NCBI RefSeq assembly: GCF_003286085.1
Contig: NW_020825429.1
Location: forward strand, 248,001 to 312,000
DNA: 64,000 bases
Origin: Drosophila persimilis
Lineage: Eukaryota; Arthropoda; Insecta; Diptera; Drosophilidae
Direction: 5' to 3'
A model generated the notes under the pieces. It had not been told where the DNA came from, did not search any database, and saw only the letters and a program-made list of their open reading frames with translations. The position numbers and the translations under genes were made by a program. Shown here piece after piece: positions 32,920-44,520 of this stretch; position 1 is the stretch's first letter; every line of letters begins with the position of its first letter.

Positions 32920-35899
32920 GCCTAATGCTCAAAGACTATAAGAGCTAGAGCAACGATGTTTTGGATCCAGACTTCTGTGATATGTCACTGCTCCAAAAAT
33001 ATTTCAAAACTTTGCCCCGCCCACTTCCGCCCCCACAAAGGGCGAAAATCTGTGGCATCCACAATTTCGACGATACGAGAAAACTAAAAACGCAGAATCG
33101 TAGAAGATGACTGTATCTTCTAGAGTGCAAAATCTGAACCAGATCGTATAATTATTACAGCCAGAATCACGAAAACAATTTCACTCTTTCTCGCTCTGTC
33201 TCACTCTAACACACAGGTTTCATGGTCGGTTTTGCCAATTGCAAAATATGAGTTCAAGGATCTCAGAACCTATAAAAGCCAGAGCAACCAAATTTGGTAT
33301 CCACACTCCTGTGATATCGGACCTTGACCGTTTCCTGTCCAAATTTCGCCACACCCCCTTCCGCCCCCGCAAAGGACGAAAATCTGAGGCAACCACAAAT
33401 CTCAGAGACTATTAAGGCTAGAGTAACCAAATTTGGTGCACACACTCCTTTAAGATGTCACTATAAAACGTATATCTCAGAATTTCGCCCCACCCCCATC
33501 CGCCCCCACAAAGGACGAAAATCTGTTGCATCCACAATATTGCAGATTTGAGAAAACTAAAAACGCAGAATCATAGATAATGACCATATCTATTAGATTG
33601 CTGAATCTGGATCAGATCAGACCATTTTTTTAGCCAAAAGGAACAAATCAATTTGCAGTGGCTACGCAGCGCCCGACGTCACGCTCAGACTGATTTTCTG
33701 TCTCTCTCGCACGCACTCTTTGTCGTGTCGTTAAATATTAGCGGCGTCTGCCGGAGGAGAGCCATACTGACTTAGTATCGGGTATAACCGTAGAGTTGCG
33801 GTGTCCGCAGCAACTCACAACGTTCCCCCTCGTTATTAATGCGTTATCTTCTACTTTTATTTCTTGGTTTAGGCAATCTTGGTTTAATATGGTTTTTGGT
33901 AATTTCCAAGTTAACAATATATTGGGTTCTATGAAACTTATTTGAAAGTTTTGGTGTGCTTTGGTGTATGGACATTTTGTTTCTATTTGTTTGACTATTC
34001 CTGATATACATTCGTCATTTATTTTTCGTTTTGATTCTCTTTCATATACCTCGTTTTCTAATAATAATTGTTTTGCGTTAGGTCAGTGAGGATGTTATTA
34101 TCTTCATCTGGATATGGGACAATTTTAAGTATAGGAATATTTCTGATCTCTCGTGGGATGTTGGAAATTATTAGTATTTGGTTAGTGTCTGATTTCAACC
34201 AGGTAGATGTTTTGATATTTAATAATTTCAGGATAGATGTGTTCAGGTAATCCTGCATTAATAATTTTGGATTAAAGATACCTAATCTTGTTAGCTGCAT
34301 GCCTAATTCAATATCCTCTATGTACTCAGTAAAATGTTAAAGGTTAAATATTAATATTTCTAGTTGCTTATTTCTGTCATTATCCTTGTTTAATTTATTG
34401 ACAACTTCTATGCCAGAATTTACTGCTTGAATTACTAAGTTTAATTCGTTAGCTTGAACACTGTGGCTAGCCAGATTGTCTCTTTTGCCTACTGCATTTA
34501 TAAGACCTCTTTTGTTTCTTTTGGCTATTTTTATGCCGTTGAATTCACGTTGCAATTTCTCGACTAAATATTGAACTTGGATTTCGTTATTAAATTGGGT
34601 TGCCTGTTCTAGTAAACTCTGATATGTTTCATCTGTTCTTGTTATATTAATTGTTAGATAATGGTATTCATAATTAATGGGTATGATAATGGTATCTGTT
34701 TTGAATATGAGATATCCATTCCTTGAGTTGATGGGATCTATCTCTATATTCTGTCCGGTAGACTGTAGGACGGTGAACATTAGTAAGATTATAATCTTAA
34801 TCATGATGTAGCTCCGGATTCCCAGTACTCTCTTCGGGTACTCTGCAATTATCGTATTTACTTTTATTAGATTTTTTCTTTCTTTTGAATTTCGTATTAT
34901 AGTGGGTGATTTTCCTCCCTATATTTTTCTCTTCAAAGTGCTTTTCGTCTACCTGCCTAATTTCCCCTGTTCTTTTGAACGGGTTGGTTGTTTTTGTTTT
35001 AACTAGGGGTGCATTCTTGTAGCGTGTGTCTACTTTAAAGTCGATTCGATCGTTATTCAAATGATTGATCTTACTAACTTTATTCAGTTGGATGTTATAA
35101 TCTGGTAGTCCGGCGTACAGGAAGATATCAGCTGGGGATCTTTTTGTAGTATTATGAACCGTTTTATGGTTATATGGTGTATAGAATTAACTCGAATTTT
35201 GTGAGCTTGTTTTCTACGTTATCCTCGCTTGAAATGATTCTTAATTTTTCATTGATCGTTTTATGTAGCCGTTCTACATCAGAAACTCCGTTTTTACTGG
35301 TAGTGATTTCGATTTTCATATTTTCCGCATTCAACCATGCTTGCAATGCTGCGCACATAAAGGCTGAATCTTTGTCGGCTTTAATTCCCTGTGGCTTGCC
35401 CATTTCGTTAAAGACTTTTATGATGGCTCTCTTTGTTTCTAACCAGTCACGACTCTTAACTTTTACAAGGGTAGCGAATTTAGAATATACATCAATGCAT
35501 GGTAGGAATTGTTGATTGCCTACCAGATAAAAATCCATGACATACTTTTCTCTAATATTTTGTATTTCAGGGGTGATTTCGAAGGTTAGATTGGTGTTAC
35601 GATACTCTGTTTTAGCAACGTTGCACGTAGGACATTCATTGATAATATTTTGAATTAACTTTTGATAATCGGGGTAGTAGAATTTTCGCTTAAACCAATT
35701 AGTGGTCTTTTCGATACCTGGGTGAAGTAGCTCTTTATGATTCTTCAATATTTGTTCTTTCAATTCGGAGTAGTTCGGAATATCTATGAGTTTGGTACTG
35801 GATTTAATCAGTTTAGTGAAGTGATTTGGACTGATTATCTCCAGGAATGCGCTTTGGAACAGTGGGAAGTCTACTTCATTATGGAAATATAGTGCACAC
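32920..35899 (-). repeat. Array unit 6 (2980 bp)
   Basis: DINE-1 part 32920-33834. Integrase 35170-35763, tail 34797-35060, env 34337-34804 plus 33835-34300. Private changes: an AACG-type loss at about 34060 that shifts the env frame, and a third env variant (TCAGGATAGATGTGTTC, about 34228). Shares GACTGTATC (about 33110) with unit 3 and TATTAG with units 1, 2 and 7. Confidence 0.88.
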
Positions 35900-38875
35900 G
35901 CCTAATGCTCAAAGACTATAAGAGCTAGAGCAACGATGTTTTGGATCCAGACTTCTGTGATATGTCACTGCTCCAAAAATATTTCAAAACTTCCGCCCAC
36001 TTCCGCCCCCACAAAGGGCGAAAATCTGTGGCATCCACAATTTCGACGATACGAGAAAACTAAAAACGCAGAATCGTAGAAGATGACTATATCTTCTAGA
36101 GTGCAAAATCTGAACCAGATCGTATAATTATTACAGCCAGAATCACGAAAACAATTTCACTCTTTCGCGCTCTGTCTCACTCTAACACACAGGTTTCATG
36201 GTCGGTTTTGCCAATTGCAAAATATGAGTTCAAGGATCTCAGAACCTATAAAAGCCAGAGCAACCAAATTTGGTATCCACACTCCTGTGATATCGGACCT
36301 TGACCGTTTCCTGTCCAAATTTCGCCACACCCCCTTCCGCCCCCGCAAAGGACGAAAATCTGAGGCAACCACAAATCTCAGAGACTATTAAGGCTAGAGT
36401 AACCAAATTTGGTGCACACACTCCTTTAAGATGTCACTATAAAACGTATATCTCAGAATTTCGCCCCACCCCCATCCGCCCCCACAAAGGACGAAAATCT
36501 GTTGCATCCACAATATTGCAGATTTGAGAAAACTAAAAACGCAGAATCATAGATAATGACCATATCTATTAGATTGCTGAATCTGGATCAGATCAGACCA
36601 TTTTTTTAGCCAAAAGGAACAAATCAATTTGCAGTGGCTACGCAGCGCCCGACGTCACGCTCAGACTGATTTTCTGTCTCTCTCGCACGCACTCTTTGTC
36701 GTGTCGTTAAATATTAGCGGCGTCTGCCGGAGGAGAGCCATACTGACTTAGTATCGGGTATAACCGTAGAGTTGCGGTGTCCGCAGCAACTCACAACGTT
36801 CCCCCTCGTTATTAATGCGTTATCTTCTACTTTTATTTCTTGGTTTAGGCAATCTTGGTTTAATATGGTTTTTGGTAATTTCCAAGTTAACAATATATTG
36901 GGTTCTATGAAACTTATTTGAAAGTTTTGGTGTGCTTTGGTGTATGGACATTTTGTTTCTATTTGTTTGACTATTCCTGATATACATTCGTCATTTATTT
37001 TTCGTTTTGATTCTCTTTCATATACCTCGTTTTCTAGAACGTAATAATTGTTTTGCGTTAGGTCAGTGAGGATGTTATTATCTTCATCTGGATATGGGAC
37101 AATTTTAAGTATAGGAATATTTCTGATCTCTCGTGGGATGTTGGAAATTATTAGTATTTGGTTAGTGTCTGATTTCAACCAGGTAGATGTTTTGATATTT
37201 AATAATTTCAGGTAATGTTTCAGGTAATCCTGCATTAATAATTTTGGATTAAAGATACCTAATCTTGTTAGCTGCATGCCTAATTCAATATCCTCTATGT
37301 ACTCAGTAAAATGTTAAAGGTTAAATATTAATATTTCTAGTTGCTTATTTCTGTCATTATCCTTGTTTAATTTATTGACAACTTCTATGCCAGAATTTAC
37401 TGCTTGAATTACTAAGTTTAATTCGTTAGCTTGAACACTGTGGCTAGCCAGATTGTCTCTTTTGCCTACTGCATTTATAAGACCTCTTTTGTTTCTTTTG
37501 GCTATTTTTATGCCGTTGAATTCACGTTGCAATTTCTCGACTAAATATTGAACTTGGATTTCGTTATTAAATTGGGTTGCCTGTTCTAGTAAACTCTGAT
37601 ATGTTTCATCTGTTCTTGTTATATTAATTGTTAGATAATGGTATTCATAATTAATGGGTATGATAATGGTATCTGTTTTGAATGTGAGATATCCATTCCT
37701 TGAGTTGATGGGATCTATCTCTATATTCTGTCCGGTAGACTGTAGGACGGTGAACATTAGTAAGATTATAATCTTAATCATGTTGTAGCTCCGGATTCCC
37801 AGTACTCTCTTCGGGTACTCTGCAATTATCGTATTTACTTTTATTAGATTTTTTCTTTCTTTTGAATTTCGTATTATAGTGGGTGATTTTCCTCCCTATA
37901 TTTTTCTCTTCAAAGTGCTTTTCGTCTACCTGCCTAATTTCCCCTGTTCTTTTGAACGGGTTGGTTGTTTTGTTTTAACTAGGGGTGCATTCTTGTAGCG
38001 TGTGTCTACTTTAAAGTCGATTCGATCGTTATTCAAATGATTGATCTTACTAACTTTATTCAGTTGGATGTTATAATCTGGTAGTCCGGCGTACAGGAAG
38101 ATATCAGCTGGGGATCTTTTTGTAGTATTATGAACCGTTTTATGGTTATATGGTGTATAGAATTAACTCGAATTTTGTGAGCTTGTTTTCTACGTTATCC
38201 TCGCTTGAAATGATTCTTAATTTTTCATTGATCGTTTTATGTAGCCGTTCTACATCAGAAACTCCGTTTTTACTGGTAGTGATTTCGATTTTCACATTTT
38301 CCGCGTTCAACCATGCTTGCAATGCTGCGCACATAAAGGCTGAATCTTTGTCGGCTTTAATTCCCTGTGGCTTGCCCATTTCGTTAAAGACTTTTATGAT
38401 GGCTCTCTTTGTTTCTAACCAGTCACGACTCTTAACTTTTACAAGGGTAGCGAATTTAGAATATACATCAATGCATGGTAGGAATTGTTGATTGCCTACC
38501 AGATAAAAATCCATGACATACTTTTCTCTAATATTTTGTATTTCAGGGGTGATTTCGAAGGTTAGATTGGTGTTACGATACTCTGTTTTAGCAACGTTGC
38601 ACGTAGGACATTCATTGATAATATTTTGAATTAACTTTTGATAATCGGGGTAGTAGAATTTTCGTTTAAACCAATTAGTGGTCTTTTCGATACCTGGGTG
38701 AAGTAGCTCTTTATGATTCTTCAATATTTGTTCTTTCAATTCGGAGTAGTTCGGAATATCTATGAGTTTGGTACTGGATTTAATCAGTTTAGTGAAGTGA
38801 TTTGGACTGATTATCTCCAGGAATGCGCTTTGGAACAGTGGGAAGTCTACTTCATTATGGAAATATAGTGCACAC
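35900..38875 (-). repeat. Array unit 7 (2976 bp)
   Basis: DINE-1 part 35900-36810 (a few bases lost near 35990, CTTCCGCCC). Integrase 38146-38739; its tail frame is broken by loss of one T near 37970; env 37314-37781 plus 36811-37277. Short env variant as units 1 and 2. Confidence 0.88.
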
Positions 38876-39790
38876 GCCTAATGCTCAAAGACTATAAGAG
38901 CTAGAGCAACGATGTTTTGGATCCAGACTTCTGTGATATGTCACTGCTCCAAAAATATTTCAAAACTTTGCCCCGCCCACTTCCGCCCCCACAAAGGGCG
39001 AAAATCTGTGGCATCCACAATTTCGACGATACGAGAAAACTAAAATCGCAGAATCGTAGAAGATGACTATATCTTCTAGAGTGCAAAATCTGAACCAGAT
39101 CGTATAATTATTACAGCCAGAATCACGAAAACAATTTCACTCTTTCTCGCTCTGTCTCACTCTAACACACAGGTTTCATGGTCGGTTTTGCCAATTGCAA
39201 AATATGAGTTCAAGGATCTCAGAACCTATAAAAGCCAGAGCAACCAAATTTGGTATCCACACTCCTGTGATATCGGACCTTGACCGTTTCCTGTCCAAAT
39301 TTCGCCACACCCCCTTCCGCCCCCGCAAAGGACGAAAATCTGAGGCAACCACAAATCTCAGAGACTATTAAGGCTAGAGTAACCAAATTTGGTGCACACA
39401 CTCCTTTAAGATGTCACTATAAAACGTATATCTCAGAATTTCGCCCCACCCCCATCCGCCCCCACAAAGGACGAAAATCTGTTGCATCCACAATATTGCA
39501 CATTCTAGAAAACTAAAAACGCAGAATCATAGAGAACGACCATATCTATCAGATTGCTGAATCTGGATCAGATCAGATCATTTTTATAGCCAAAAGGAAC
39601 AAATCAATTTGCAGTGGCTACGCAGCGCCCGACGTCACGCTCAGACTGATTTTCTGTCTCTCTCGCACGCACTCTTTGTCGTGTCGTTAAATATTAGCGG
39701 CGTCTGCCGGAGGAGAGCCATACTGACTTAGTATCGGGTATAACCGTAGAGTTGCGGTGTCCGCAGCAACTCACAACGTTCCCCCTCGTT
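38876..39790 (+). mobile_element. DINE-1 closing the array
   Basis: Begins like every array unit at GCCTAATGCTC, but from about 39500 its sequence (CACATTCTAG, AGAGAACGAC, GATCATTTTTATAGCC) departs from the array type and matches dispersed DINE-1 copies. The array therefore ends inside this element, probably at a recombination point. Confidence 0.8.
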
Positions 39791-39808
39791 TTGAGTATCG
39801 GGTATAAA
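39789..39808 (-). mobile_element. Terminal scrap of a second DINE-1, inverted
   Basis: TTTTGAGTATCGGGTATAA is the reverse complement of the DINE-1 5' terminus, directly abutting the 3' terminus (CCCCCTCGTT) of the element before it. Confidence 0.6.
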
Positions 39809-39814
39809 AAGGAA

Positions 39815-40919
39815 AACGGAATACTGACTGGGGGGAAACATCGAGTGGATCGCAGAAGCGCCCCTACACCTTATCGATAGGCGGAATTCGGCGCCAGCCA
39901 GAAAAGTGCAAGGGCTGGCAGCGCCGCCCGAGCAAAGGCGCCAGAGGGCGCCAGGGCACTGTGATCCCAGGTGCAACAAAGGGCGCGCGCAACTTCGGGC
40001 CGTTTGAATGAGGAAAGCCCACCCCGTAGCGAGATCGCGGAAAACGGAAGTATTCCGCTGCGGGAAGAAAGAGGGGGGTGTGAGGAACCACGGTTCCCAC
40101 AGGCCGAGTGCGACCAAAAGCACAGTCGGATAAAAGCTGACGGCTGGCCGGATAAGGCGAAGGTCAAGCCAGACGCCCACGGTTATCCGGATGCGGCGAA
40201 GAGGCCAAGGGCCTCGAGAGGGGAAGTGCCCTGCTCTCGGAGAGAGAGACACACGAGAGGCAAAGGAAACGGCGGGATCGGGCCGGCAATAATCTGGCGC
40301 ATGACCAAATAAGTGCATGGGATCACGCCACCGGCCAGGCCCCGTTACGAAGGCCGTGGAAACCAGGAGACGGCGATGGAATACTACCGACGCCGAGCCG
40401 GGGCCTGGCAAGGGGCTATAAAAGAAGGCAGCGGCGTCGAAGCGGGTCTCTTTTTCCGCGGATAAGTGATCGCGCGCGCACGTTGATACCCGGTCGAAAC
40501 GCAAGAGTGATACTCGGTACGAAACAAAGAAGTGTAGTGAAGTGTAGCAGCAGGCAGACAGGCCCCGCCTGCCCCCCAGAGTAAGTCTAAATTAAGTGAA
40601 GAGGGGAGTGCGAGACGTGGAGTGCGGATTCGAGTGGCGGACCAAAGCAATAGCGGAGGTCAACTTGCCCCAATCAATAGCCTCGACGCTGCCACACCCG
40701 ACGAGAGCCCACGCGTGGTGGAGATCGGTAGTTAAGAGAAACTGTAACACCTAGCCCTAAGTCCTAATAGAATTGCGAATAAAGCGAAATTCAAGTAAAG
40801 AAAAGGAAAGTCTTATCATTTGTCGTTGGGGGCAACAATAAAAATACGTTGCTGCGAATCTGGCGACCGCTGAGCAAGCCCAGCAAACTCAAGCGAGCCC
40901 AAAAAGCAGGTTCGTTACA
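39815..40919 (+). mobile_element. Family K LTR region, copy B
   Basis: Matches 1000-2125 with scattered differences and indels (for example about 20-30 bp missing near 40600). TATA box at 40417-40424, AATAAA near 40790 and 40848, end GGTTCGTTACA at 40909-40919. No PBS follows, so it is a 3' or solo LTR, now abutting an Osvaldo-like element. Confidence 0.75.
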
Positions 40920-41262
40920 GTACTCATGGCCCTCAGCCTCGTCTCTCTACCGGCCGCGCTCTCTAACGGCATCTTTCCCCTGGTTGTGTGAGTACCGACG
41001 CGCTCTCCGCTCTCTATCCGATTTCGCCTTATCCCTCTTTTTTTTTGGATACTGTTGTGTTCTCGCCGCGTTTCTCTGTTGGCTGATGGATAACATTTTT
41101 CCATCTTTGATGGACCCACCCCCTTCCCGTTTGTTATTATTTTTCCTTTTATTCCCCATTTTTATTCAGCCCTTTATTTCTTTTTATTTTAATTGCTATT
41201 TAATTCCATGCTACCGTCGACCTGTCTTCTTCATCCCGTGCTGATTGGACCCTCCTTGGCCT

Positions 41263-42000
41263 GAGTGAGTTCTCCCGACCCGGATGACTTTTACTCAACC
41301 CTTTCTCCCTTTCCAGCCCTCTGCCCTCAATGCGGGCCGCTTGCCGCGATTCCGCTCGTGAACAATGGGTCCTCCGACCCTCCGCCCGGGCTGGAATCGT
41401 TGGCTCACATCCCAGGGCAACTCCTACGCGCCACCGGCCGGACTCTTTTAACAGGCGTCTCCCTCACACAGTGGCTCGGACCCGAGGATCATCCGACTCC
41501 TCGCCCGGTAGACCACGCATGAGCGGCACCCGTCGTTCCGGCCCGACGCTCGTAGTTGCCCTGCTAGACCGCGTTGAGGCGTGAGCCTGGCCCCTGGGTT
41601 ACCAGCGATCCTCATCCCCCCTCGACAACCACCCAGGTACACGCGGCCAACGGCACAACAAAACGAAAGCGGGACGAATCGGGCCCAATTCCGAAAGCCC
41701 CACTGGAACACCTCGGAACCCGCAAGGAAGCCGCACCAAGCCGGAGCTTCAGCACAGGAAGCGACACATCGAATGATCACCACCCCCATCGCCAACCCGC
41801 ACGCAGCCTCTCGACGCTGCGGAGAAGCGGGACATATATCTCGCGACTGCACCAACCCATCGATCCTCTTCTGTTGGGAATGCGGCAAGCACGGAACACG
41901 CACCGTGGGCTGTTGCCGCCAGGACCCGTCGGGAAACGACTCGCGTCCCCAGCTGACACGGGAACAGCCGGGCACGACGCTTCCTCAGAAAACCAACTAA
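41263..42000 (+). pseudogene. gag: Osvaldo-like gag C-terminal part with zinc knuckles
   Basis: Fragmented gag. The clear part is a pair of zinc knuckles (CGEAGHISRDC at about 41818-41850, and CWECGKHGTRTVGCC at about 41876-41920) in the frame open at 41581-42000. Upstream frames (41265-41522 and 41330-41584) are Pro/Arg rich with no recognisable capsid domain. The protease follows in a different frame, consistent with either a programmed frameshift or decay. Confidence 0.6.
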
Positions 42001-43175
42001 GAAACCCTCTACGAGTACACGACGGCCGGATAGTGGCGAGAGTGACCATCGGAGGACGGCGCACGGAAGCCACGGTCGACACCGGGGCGTCCCGAAGTTT
42101 CATCAACGCCGACCTCGCCCGCCAACTCGGCCACGACAACGACCTGCGCGACGCTTGCATCCCGATACGCCTAGCCGACGGCTCGGCACGCGAGATAACT
42201 CAGATCTTGCTAGCGCGCGTCGAACTAGACGAGCAAGAGGTACAGGTGCCGCTCTTGGTGCTGCCCAACATGCTTGAGCAAGCCATCATAGGGATGGACT
42301 TCCTGTGCGCCATCGAAACCACAATACAATGTGGCAACACACGCCTCCATCTCCAGGGCTCCCAACGCCCCCTCCCAAACACGCCGATGATCACCGCCAG
42401 CCAAGTACACGCCCACGGACCCAAGAACTTGAGACCCCCGCCGCCAACGAATCCCCCGCCACGACACGAGACACGAGCACAAGGAACAAGGAACACAGAA
42501 CCCATGGCAACAACGAGGCACACCAGCCCCAGGCCCACTCCGAGAAACCCAAAACCAAGCAAAGCAACGAAGAAAGCGAGCCGGTCTCCCAAGGGCACCG
42601 ACGCGGTTCCACCAACTATGGGAAAGGAACCCAGGACGCCCCTCCAGAAGACAACCCGGCCCCAGCAACGACAGCCGCCACGCAGCAGCCAGGCGCTCGA
42701 GGTACCACCTCCGACCGCCACCCTGGCCCACGAACGCGTCGACACCGCCCTCGATGCGAAAACTACCCCCACGAGACCGACCGACCCGCTACTCCCGCGT
42801 CCTCTCAGGAACCGAGAGAGGCGATCACTGCCGCACGAGGCATCAATCGGAACCCCGCCGCACCTGGAGCCGACACACCGTCGGTCAAACGCTACGACCG
42901 CAAACGAGACCCGCACGTTCGTACATCACGCTGAGTACAACGTCGCGCAAGCACCCCCCAGGACACACACGAGCACCCCACACCTGAGCGACGACCCCGC
43001 CGCCGTCGCCGGCATAAGCGAATACACTCGCGAAGTCGAACCACCAAGCGCATTCGACACAACGATCCCCCGAGAACCCCGACTACACTTGCGACCCAGG
43101 AATCGACGAACGATTCGGAACGAATCTCCGACCCATGGCCTCCCGACATCGCTCCGAGAATACAGGAATTTCTAG
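41990..43175 (+). pseudogene. pol: Osvaldo-like retropepsin and linker
   Basis: Aspartic protease that processes the polyprotein. Active site VDTGASRSF at about 42078-42104; flap/second half LLVLPNMLEQAIIGMDFL (about 42255-42305) is the usual ILG-type ending. A long Pro/Thr/Arg-rich linker of about 270 residues follows to the stop at 43175; the frame is open back to 41574. The linker is unusually long for a protease-RT spacer. Confidence 0.75.
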
Positions 43176-43240
43176 ACAAAGAACTTCCGACAATCGCAGG
43201 ACTCCGAGGGACGACGGATCTAACGGAACACACCATCGTC

Positions 43241-43760
43241 ATGAGAGACAACCGACCCATAAAACAGCGGTACTACCCGAAAAATCCAGCCGTGCGGCGG
43301 ATCATCGATGAACAGGTCGACCAACTGATAGCTGAGGACCTAATCGAACTATCCCGGAGCCCCCACAGAACGCCAATCGTCCTGGTCCGCAAAAAGGACG
43401 GGAGATGGCGCATGTGTGTAGATTATCGGCAGCTAAACGAACGTTCTGTCCCAGACGCGTACCCGCTACCCAGGATCAACTACATACTAGAGCGACTCCG
43501 AAATGCCCACTTCATCACGACCCTGGACCTGAAAAACGGGTACTGGCAGATACCAATGGCCCGGGACAGCCGGGAAGCCACGGCATTCACGATACCCGGC
43601 CGAGGATTATACCAATGGAAAGTAATGCCTTTCGGTTTACACTCCGCGGGAGCCACGTTTCAACGGACCCTCGACGCCGTTATCGGCGCAGACATGGAAC
43701 CATTCGCGTTCGCATATCTCGACGACATCGTCATCAAGTCTTCGCACGACTGCGAAAGGC
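43241..43760 (+). pseudogene. pol: Osvaldo-like reverse transcriptase, N-terminal part
   Basis: RT motifs in order: SPHRTPIVLVRKKDG, MCVDYRQLNERSV, TTLDLKNGYWQIPM, the QWKVMPFGLHSAGATFQ block and the catalytic YLDD (AYLDDIVI, about 43714-43737). The frame shifts soon after YLDD (about 43740); coding resumes in another frame with KANLRVNTDKC. Confidence 0.85.
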
Positions 43761-44520
43761 AAACCTACGGGTCAACACGGACAAGTGTGCCTTCTTCCAG
43801 CGCCGGATAAAATACCTAGGCCACGTGATCAGCGAAGAAGGTATCCACACGGACCCCGACAAAATCGCAGCCGTAAAGGATCTGAGGCCGCCGTCCAACC
43901 TGAAGGAGCTACGACAATGCGTAGGCATGGCCGGTTGGTACCGCAGATTTGTCCCAAACTTTGCCACCGTAGTCCAACCAATGTCACTGCTGCTGAAGAA
44001 AGGGAAAGCATGGACATGGGGTCAAGAACAACAAGACGCCTTCGACGAGCTGAAAACACTGCTCACCACCGTACCGGTACTCGCCTGCCCAGACTTTAAT
44101 GTCAAATTTTCCCTGCAGACGGACGCAAGCAACCTTGGAGTAGGCGCGGTCCTCACCCAAGAGATCGAAGGGAAAGAGCGGGTCATCGCATACGTCAGTC
44201 GACGCCTCAACAAGGCAGAAGAAAACTACTCGGCCACCGACAAGGAATGCCTCGCCGTCATCTGGGCGATCCGAAAACTGCGATGCTATCTCGAAGGCTA
44301 CCGATTCGATGTCATAACCGATCACCTCACACTCAAATGGCTGAATACCCTCGAGAGCCCTTACGGTAGAGTAGCAAGATGGGCGCTCGAACTACAGCAA
44401 TACCAATACGACGTGCACTATCGGGCCGGCAACCAGAACGTAGTCGCTGACGCGCTGTCAAGACAACCATTGGAGACCCTCTCCCGCATCGAGGAGGAAG
44501 ACAACACAGCATGCACCTGA
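43740..44520 (+). pseudogene. pol: Osvaldo-like RT end and RNase H
   Basis: Continuation of pol in a second frame: YLGHVISEEGI and GMAGWYRRFVPNF (RT thumb), then RNase H with QTDASNLGVGAVL (about 44116), ENYSATDKECLA (about 44225), VITDHLTLKWL (about 44312) and NVVADALSRQ (about 44437). Ends at a TGA at 44518-44520, where pol would continue into the integrase. Confidence 0.85.

Larger units (their letters stand above)
17996..38875 (-). repeat. Tandem array of seven composite DINE-1/errantivirus units of about 2.98 kb
   Basis: Seven head-to-tail units (periods 2979, 2981, 2988, 2988, 2988, 2980, 2976 bp), followed by an eighth DINE-1 part. Each unit has a DINE-1 piece of about 915 bp (from GCCTAATGCTC to CCCCCTCGTT) and about 2.06 kb of errantivirus 2 integrase/env in antisense. 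The junction GCACAC|GCCTAATG is the same every time. Units differ by only a handful of substitutions and small indels. All share an integrase frameshift and an env TAA stop, so the founder was already inactive. The copy number may be understated if the assembly collapsed repeats. Confidence 0.92.

Noticed and set aside
17996-38875. CRISPR-like or bacterial tandem repeat
   Set aside because: The repeat unit is 3 kb, contains metazoan retroelement genes, and has no short spacer structure.
40920-41570. Possible host gene in the pyrimidine-rich leader before the Osvaldo-like gag
   Set aside because: Frames are short and in mixed phases, and the region leads directly into gag zinc knuckles.
42200-42916. 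Minus-strand Gly/Val/Arg-rich frame of 238 codons
   Set aside because: Opposite strand of the Pro/Thr/Arg-rich protease-RT linker; no domain and no supporting context.
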